NCBI GenBank assembly: GCA_052174535.1
Contig: JBQMRQ010000059.1
Location: 1-5,617, forward strand
Reading direction: 5' to 3'
DNA from: Arsenophonus sp052174535
Lineage (GTDB): Bacteria; Pseudomonadota; Gammaproteobacteria; Enterobacterales; Enterobacteriaceae
DNA: 5,617 nt
The notes under the pieces are model-generated. The model saw nothing but the letters and a program-made list of their open reading frames with translations, searched no databases and had not been told where the DNA came from. Positions 4,231-5,617 of the stretch are shown one piece after another (the stretch's first letter is position 1; each line of letters starts with the position of its first letter). The position numbers and the translations under genes are program-made.

Positions 4231-5617
4231 ACTTTTGGTTATATTGACAATCATATTCCAGTTAAATGGATTCAGCTATTAATTCAGGCATTTTCTAGAT
4301 TGGAAAATAATTATCTATATACACATTTTTGGAAGGCATGAAGGGTAAAAACGACGAAATGAAGAAACTATTTCTCGCTGGAATCAAGAGGTTATTCAAG
4401 CCAGAAAATTTGCTAATAATCATTGATTACTAAACAGTAATTTTACTAAATTAGTGAATATGGACTTACTAGATAAATCGATTTACCAGGATTTATCGTC
4501 TGGTATGTGCTAGTATACCATTTTTTTGGATGAGAAGCTTTAGTTGCAACTAAAGGACAATTTAATCTTTGTTATGCGCTCAATAAAAGAATGGTGTCAA
4601 TTAAGTAATTTTTGGAATTTAAAAATAAAATCAAAGGCTGATAATATTTGCCAAAGTCAAGTATATAAAAGATTTTAAGAAGAACTACATGCAATACATA
4701 GTATCTAAAGGATGTAATATGAAAGAAAACCGATTAATTTTTATGACAAAAAATAAAAGAAATGTTTGTGAACTCAATAAATTGTCAAAACACGAAAATT
4801 TCTCCATGTGAAACATTTTATTTTTTGGGGAATATCCCCCAATCTATTTCTCTGGCTTTAATAAAATTATGAAATACCATGAACTAGGTATAGTCGCTAT
4901 TAGATGATGAATTAGGCGCTTATCATATTAATATTCATAGTTACCTAACCTGTCTTCCGCCAATTTTTAAAAACATATGGTTTTATGAGCGAACTCACTG
5001 CCGTTATAGATAAAACCGAATACTTTCATATTAAACCTGATAAAAAGGAATGTTATCCTGCTTGCTATTTATAGTGTGGTAATTTTCAAGAAGACTTATA
5101 TTCAGTCAGGAATAAAAATCATTATTTAATAATAATCCTCAGGAAGGAAAATCTTATATAGAAATATACACTTATGTTGGTGATTTTAAAAGATGCTGTA
5201 TCGGTTATGTGTAACAAAATGGGTTACTTGCTCAATATCGATAAGCAAGAAAAATTGCTTTATTAAAATTGGTTTCAGGATTAGATATCTTTTATAAATC
5301 CTAAGCTATAGCAAAAGATAAACAAAGGTAGATCAACATCAATAAATCAGATCAGTCACTTTATGCGTAACGATATCCTCAAATAGAACTATTTTATAAT
5401 GATGTGAATTATGTAAAAACTTTTTTAGGAGAGTTATTAACTATTAATATTCGTAGTTAAAAAATATTCAATTACGACTGGATGGTCAAAATTGGCAAAA
5501 TTACAGAGAAAATAGTAGGATTTAACAGACAGATACATTGGCTCTCACCGATCGTTTCAAGTATTGAATGGTTTACTAGGTGCAACGGAAGAGATAGCTA
5601 AAAATAGGATTATCATC

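Larger units (their letters stand above)
3953..5617 (+). pseudogene. Large decayed gene for an unrecognised protein of at least ~500 residues, cut by the window edge
   Basis: Protein-like pieces follow one another in the same direction to the end. They are: MRDITPFCYSYDFLGNQ from ATG 3953 (start uncertain, no Shine-Dalgarno); TDYWVTPYNKMMYLDYGFDL (4119 on); IVILFFKEDFTFGYIDNH and VKWIQLLIQAFSRLENNYLY (4183-4341); NEETISRWNQEVIQARKFAN, FTKLVNMDLLDKSIYQDLSS and LQLKDNLIFVMRSIKEWCQL (4352-4675); ILFFGEYPPIYFSGFNKI (4719-4904); YGFMSELTAVIDKTEYFHIK (4904-5160); KSYIEIYTYVGDFKRCCIGY and LLAQYRQARKIALLKLVSGL with Gln at a TAA (5126-5457); LDGQNWQ--YRENSR-type sequence and VLNGLLGATEEIAKNRII (5463-5617). 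Six or more frame changes and about sixteen stops intervene. Fourteen of those stops are TAA/TAG. No signal peptide or clear membrane segment is seen. The size and lack of an obvious housekeeping match suggest an accessory protein (secreted toxin or effector is a guess). I could not name the family. Confidence 0.55.

Noticed and set aside
4241..4269. TTGACA at about 4244 as a promoter -35
   Set aside because: It falls inside the coding frame of the large pseudogene and no good TATAAT-like hexamer follows at the right spacing.
4815..4835. TTGGGG...CCCCAA hairpin
   Set aside because: It encodes the FFGEYPP segment of the large ghost and has no T-tract, so it is explained by coding sequence.
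1..5617. CRISPR array, tRNA or rRNA genes
   Set aside because: No regularly spaced repeats, no cloverleaf with T-arm consensus and no rRNA-like stretch were seen on either strand.

Overview
The window is very AT-rich and contains almost no intact genes. It is best read as a pseudogene graveyard. Several stretches on both strands still translate into convincing protein-like sequence, but each is broken by in-frame stops and frame changes. Most stops are TAA or TAG at places where CAA or CAG (Gln) would read naturally, which is what C-to-T decay of dead genes produces. The only family I recognise with some confidence is an IS256-type (mutator) transposase remnant at the left edge. A weak AraC-type helix-turn-helix remnant follows it. 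This fits a bacterial genome in advanced reductive decay with AT mutation bias, such as a recently host-restricted gammaproteobacterial insect symbiont (Serratia symbiotica or Arsenophonus type). The taxon is inferred from general character, not from a marker gene.

Layout: 1-200 (-) IS256-like transposase debris; 308-376 (-) possible AraC-family fragment; 377-685 no gene; 686-880 (+) hairpin over a Shine-Dalgarno followed by a 54-codon frame; 881-1609 mostly featureless AT-rich DNA; 1610-1958 (+) hairpin, clear Shine-Dalgarno and decayed frame; 1959-2331 noncoding with two inverted repeats; 2332-2707 (+) decayed gene with seven Gln-type stops and one frame change; 2708-3103 debris with a four-arm alternating hairpin; 3104-3132 a good intrinsic terminator; 3134-3650 (-) two decayed genes overlapping by ATGA; 3651-3952 no gene; about 3953-5617 (+) a large decayed gene running off the right edge.

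The pieces do not form a working pathway. The ATGA-overlapping minus pair was once an operon, and the 3104-3132 terminator lies between it and the plus-strand gene to its left. The right-hand ghost once encoded a protein of at least about 500 residues. I could not assign it to a family. I find no sign of a functional novel system. The main points of interest are the ghost proteins, the strong bias of internal stops toward TAA/TAG, and an apparent excess of long perfect hairpins.
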